Shown piece after piece: positions 3,332-5,620 of a stretch of 5,620 nucleotides of DNA (the stretch's first letter is position 1; every line of letters starts with the position of its first letter). The notes under the pieces are model-generated. The model saw only the letters and a program-made list of their open reading frames with translations, was not told the DNA's origin and ran no database searches. This DNA comes from Planctomycetota bacterium (GTDB taxonomy: Bacteria > Planctomycetota > Planctomycetia > Isosphaerales > Isosphaeraceae). The position numbers and the translations under genes were made by a program. The DNA lies in contig JAKBCQ010000229.1 of assembly GCA_021807585.1 (NCBI GenBank), forward strand, positions 1 through 5,620, written 5' to 3'.

Positions 3332-5620
3332 GTGACGTTGAGCGCAAACGACGACGATCGCGACGAAGCTCGCCTCGAAGCGGCGCTGAACGCGTACTTT
3401 GCGCTGGGAGGCGCCGACGATCCGATCGAACGGGGACGCTTGATATTAGCGAATCCCGACCTTGCCGCCGATTTGCTGGCGTATTTTCAAGACGCCGATC
3501 GTATCGAGGGGATGAGCGACGCGATGCGGGCCGTGAGGTCGGTTTCGAGCGAACAGGGCTCGATCGACGAGACGTTTGTTGATCCGTGGTCGTCGCTCGA
3601 GTTCTCTCACCCGGACGACGGCGGGGCGACGGTTCGCGACGTCGGCGCGCCGGTTCGCGACGTTGAGGAGACGGTCGGCGGCCTTGGAGCGTCGGCGGGC
3701 GACGACGGCGCGACGATTGGCGACGACACCCGTGCGATTCGGTCGGGAAACGGCGAGATAATCCCCGGCTCGGAACCGACAGTCGTCCCTGGATCGTCGA
3801 CGATCCTTTCCGATCAATCGCTCACGCGGATTCCGCCGCGGGGACGCATCGGCGATTATGTACTCTTGGAATGGCTGGGCCAAGGCGGGGTGGGGGTCGT
3901 GTACAAGGCTCGGCAACTCGGCGCGAATCGGTTGGTCGCGCTCAAGATGTTGCGGCAAGATCGGCTCGGATCGTCGGCCGATTCCGTCCGTTTCACGAAC
4001 GAGCCGCGCGCCGTCGCTTCGCTCGATCATCCGCATATCACGCCGATCTACGAGGTCGGAATGAATCGCGGCCGTCAATTCTTCAGCATGAAATTCATCG
4101 AGGGGGGCAACTTATCCAAAAAAATTGGTGAATATCGACATAATATTAATAAAACGATTGATTTGATTGCGACGATCGCCGACGCGGTTCAGCATGCGCA
4201 CGATCGAGGCGTGTTGCATCGTGATTTGAAGCCTTCGAACATATTGCTTGATCTCGACGGCGCGCCGTACGTGAGCGATTTCGGGCTTTCGAAGCGGATC
4301 GCATTCGATTCCGATCTCACGCTGACGGGCGAGCCGATGGGGACGCCGCAATACATGGCGCCCGAGCAGGCGCGCGGCGACCGCGGCGCGATCACGACCG
4401 CGACCGACGTGTACGGTTTGGGCGCCGTTCTTTACGAGTTGTTGACGGGTCGGCCGCCGTTTTTTGAGGAATCGATTCCGGCGACGATTCGCGCGGTTTG
4501 CGAAACCGAGGCCGCGGCGCCCGCGACGATCGATCCCGCGGTCGACCGCGATCTCGCGACGATCTGCTTAAAATGCCTCGAAAAAGATCCGAATCGGCGG
4601 TATCGATCGCCGCGCGAACTCGCCGACGACCTGCGTCGTAGGCGCCGCGGCGAACCGATCACGGCGCGACGCGTCGGCGTTTTGGAGCACGGATGTCGCT
4701 GGGCGAGCCGTCATCGCCCGATCGTCGCCGCGGCGACAATCGCGTTCGCGTTCGCGTTCGCGGGGCTGGCGACGATCGCCTGGAAATCGTCTCAGGTCGT
4801 CAGGGCGCGACGCGATTGGGAACTCGCCAAGGTAGAAACTTTGCTCACGTCTAAATCTTCCAATGTTAATGCGATTATTGATGATCTCACTCCTTTTTAT
4901 GAGGATATTGTTCCTCGGTTACGCGAATTGCTGAACGCTCCGAACGTCGGCGAGGCGCGGCGATCGCGGCTACGGGTGGCGTTGGCGCGGGGCGACGAGA
5001 GTTTGCTTGATCCGCTCGCCGATCAGCTTTTGCGCTCCGAACCCGAGGAGCTCGCGGTCATTCGGCATGCGCTCGTTCGTCGCGGCGCGAGGTTTCGCGA
5101 TCGGTACTGGCGGGTCGTCGGCGACGCGACTCAACCGAGCGAGCGGCGGTTTCGCGCCGCGGCCGCGGTCGCCGAGCTCGATCCGGGGAACGAAGAAAAG
5201 TGGGCCGAACACCGCGACTTTGTCGCGTCGCATCTGGCGCGGATCAAACCGTATTCGGTCGGTCCCTGGCTGGCGCTTTTTGAACCGGCGCGAATGAATC
5301 TTCTTGATCCGCTCAAGCGAGTATTCGTGGATCGATTGCGTTCGACCGACGAAAAATACACCGCGGCGCTCATCGTCGCGTCGTTCTACGCCGACGACCC
5401 CAAAATTATCAATGATTTGATTCAAGTCGCCGAGCCCGTGCAGATCGGCGTGCTGTTCGGTCATTTGCTCAGCGAAGAACATCCCGCTTCGCTCCCCGTT
5501 GAACGGACGATCGAGGACTGGATCGCGGCGACCCCGGCGCGTCGACTCGCGCTGTTGACGGGGAAGCTCGAGGGGAACGTCGATCGCGAGGTCGACGATC
5601 TTGGCGTCTCGCTCGATCCC
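3332..5620 (+). CDS. Membrane-anchored eukaryotic-type Ser/Thr protein kinase (PknB-like), 3' end missing
   Basis: 763 codons are open to the right edge. Order: an acidic N-terminal helical segment (10-60, with NPDLAADLLAYF) typical of planctomycete kinases; a Gly/Asp-rich linker (95-168) with heptad repeats; a kinase domain (about 174-440); one membrane segment (463-484); and a long C-terminal extension. Kinase residues seen: glycine loop GQGGVGVVYKA (183-193), Lys205 in VALK, Glu224, HRDLKPSN (296-303, catalytic Asp298), DFG (316-318), APE (343-345), Asp359 in TDVYGLG and RYR (423-425). All catalytic residues are present, so it should be active and phosphorylate Ser/Thr in the cytoplasm. 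The extension (VETLLTSKSS 501-510, EPEELAVIRHAL 570-581, ERRFRAAAAVA 604-614, VGPWLALFEPAR 643-654, ASFYADDP 683-690) resembles the helical region that in planctomycetes often precedes a formylglycine-generating-enzyme-like (SUMF1) domain; that domain would lie outside the window. Targets are unknown, and no link to the C1 genes is visible. Confidence 0.93.
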   Translation, partial: MTLSANDDDRDEARLEAALNAYFALGGADDPIERGRLILANPDLAADLLAYFQDADRIEGMSDAMRAVRSVSSEQGSIDETFVDPWSSLEFSHPDDGGATVRDVGAPVRDVEETVGGLGASAGDDGATIGDDTRAIRSGNGEIIPGSEPTVVPGSSTILSDQSLTRIPPRGRIGDYVLLEWLGQGGVGVVYKARQLGANRLVALKMLRQDRLGSSADSVRFTNEPRAVASLDHPHITPIYEVGMNRGRQFFSMKFIEGGNLSKKIGEYRHNINKTIDLIATIADAVQHAHDRGVLHRDLKPSNILLDLDGAPYVSDFGLSKRIAFDSDLTLTGEPMGTPQYMAPEQARGDRGAITTATDVYGLGAVLYELLTGRPPFFEESIPATIRAVCETEAAAPATIDPAVDRDLATICLKCLEKDPNRRYRSPRELADDLRRRRRGEPITARRVGVLEHGCRWASRHRPIVAAATIAFAFAFAGLATIAWKSSQVVRARRDWELAKVETLLTSKSSNVNAIIDDLTPFYEDIVPRLRELLNAPNVGEARRSRLRVALARGDESLLDPLADQLLRSEPEELAVIRHALVRRGARFRDRYWRVVGDATQPSERRFRAAAAVAELDPGNEEKWAEHRDFVASHLARIKPYSVGPWLALFEPARMNLLDPLKRVFVDRLRSTDEKYTAALIVASFYADDPKIINDLIQVAEPVQIGVLFGHLLSEEHPASLPVERTIEDWIAATPARRLALLTGKLEGNVDREVDDLGVSLDP
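3626..3730 (+). repeat. Five degenerate 21-bp units (7-residue repeats) in the kinase linker
   Basis: In frame, residues 99-133 split into ATVRDVG, APVRDVE, ETVGGLG, ASAGDDG and ATIGDDT. At the DNA level, GGTTCGCGACGT recurs at 3631 and 3652, and GGCGACGAC at 3698 and 3719, both exactly 21 bases apart. This looks like a decayed minisatellite in a flexible linker before the kinase domain; unit number may vary between strains. Confidence 0.6.
4742..4762 (+). repeat. Hexanucleotide tandem repeat (GCGTTC)x3 plus GCG in the kinase membrane segment
   Basis: Three perfect GCGTTC copies followed by GCG encode alternating Ala-Phe (residues 471-477) in the middle of the membrane helix. Gain or loss of a copy keeps the frame and changes helix length by two residues. 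Confidence 0.75.

Noticed and set aside
3446..4078. 210-residue minus-strand open frame opposite the kinase N-terminal half
   Set aside because: It covers the linker and glycine loop of a convincing kinase. Its repeats (NRRADVANRRA-like) are just the reverse reading of the 21-bp repeats.
4970..5482. 170-residue minus-strand open frame opposite the kinase C-terminal extension
   Set aside because: The plus-strand frame is continuous and matches the planctomycete kinase extension; the antisense frame has no motif.

Overview
The window looks like a piece of a Planctomycetota chromosome, possibly from the Isosphaerales/Gemmatales side, although the order is a guess. Two things point there. First, a locus for tetrahydromethanopterin (H4MPT)/methanofuran-type C1 cofactor synthesis, a trait shared by methanogens, methylotrophs and planctomycetes. 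Second, a long membrane-anchored Ser/Thr protein kinase whose N-terminal segment and C-terminal helical extension match the pattern I know from planctomycete kinases. The DNA is GC-rich and packed with the palindrome CGATCG.

Layout, left to right. Bases 1-451 (-) hold the 5' part of a hydantoinase/oxoprolinase-like 'H4MPT-linked C1 transfer pathway protein' (OrfY/MfnF-like), cut by the left edge. Bases 454-1512 (-) encode an ATP-grasp ligase (MfnD/Orf17-like) that ends 2 bases before that gene starts. Bases 1511-2266 (+) encode a HisA/HisF-related TIM barrel whose start codon overlaps the ATP-grasp start codon on the other strand. Bases 2283-2771 (-) encode a 6-pyruvoyltetrahydropterin-synthase-family protein, tail to tail with the HisA-like gene across 16 bases. 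Bases 2772-3331 carry no gene I can support. Bases 3332-5620 (+) encode the kinase, open at the right edge.

How the genes fit together. The four left genes plausibly serve one job, building the pterin and/or furan C1 carriers. The PTPS homolog has a CExxHGH active-site signature, which suggests it can supply 6-hydroxymethyl-dihydropterin. The ATP-grasp enzyme and the OrfY-like protein belong to families tied to glutamate addition and late coupling steps of methanofuran-type cofactors. The HisA-like protein is an orphan enzyme of the same gene set. Its gene is inserted head-to-head and tail-to-tail among the minus-strand genes with no room for ordinary intergenic promoters or terminators. The kinase appears to be an independent signalling gene.

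I see no RNA genes, CRISPR arrays or insertion sequences. The most notable points are the overlapping divergent start codons, the dual-type PTPS signature, the roughly 25-fold excess of CGATCG in coding and noncoding DNA alike, and a 21-bp minisatellite coding for heptads in the kinase linker.
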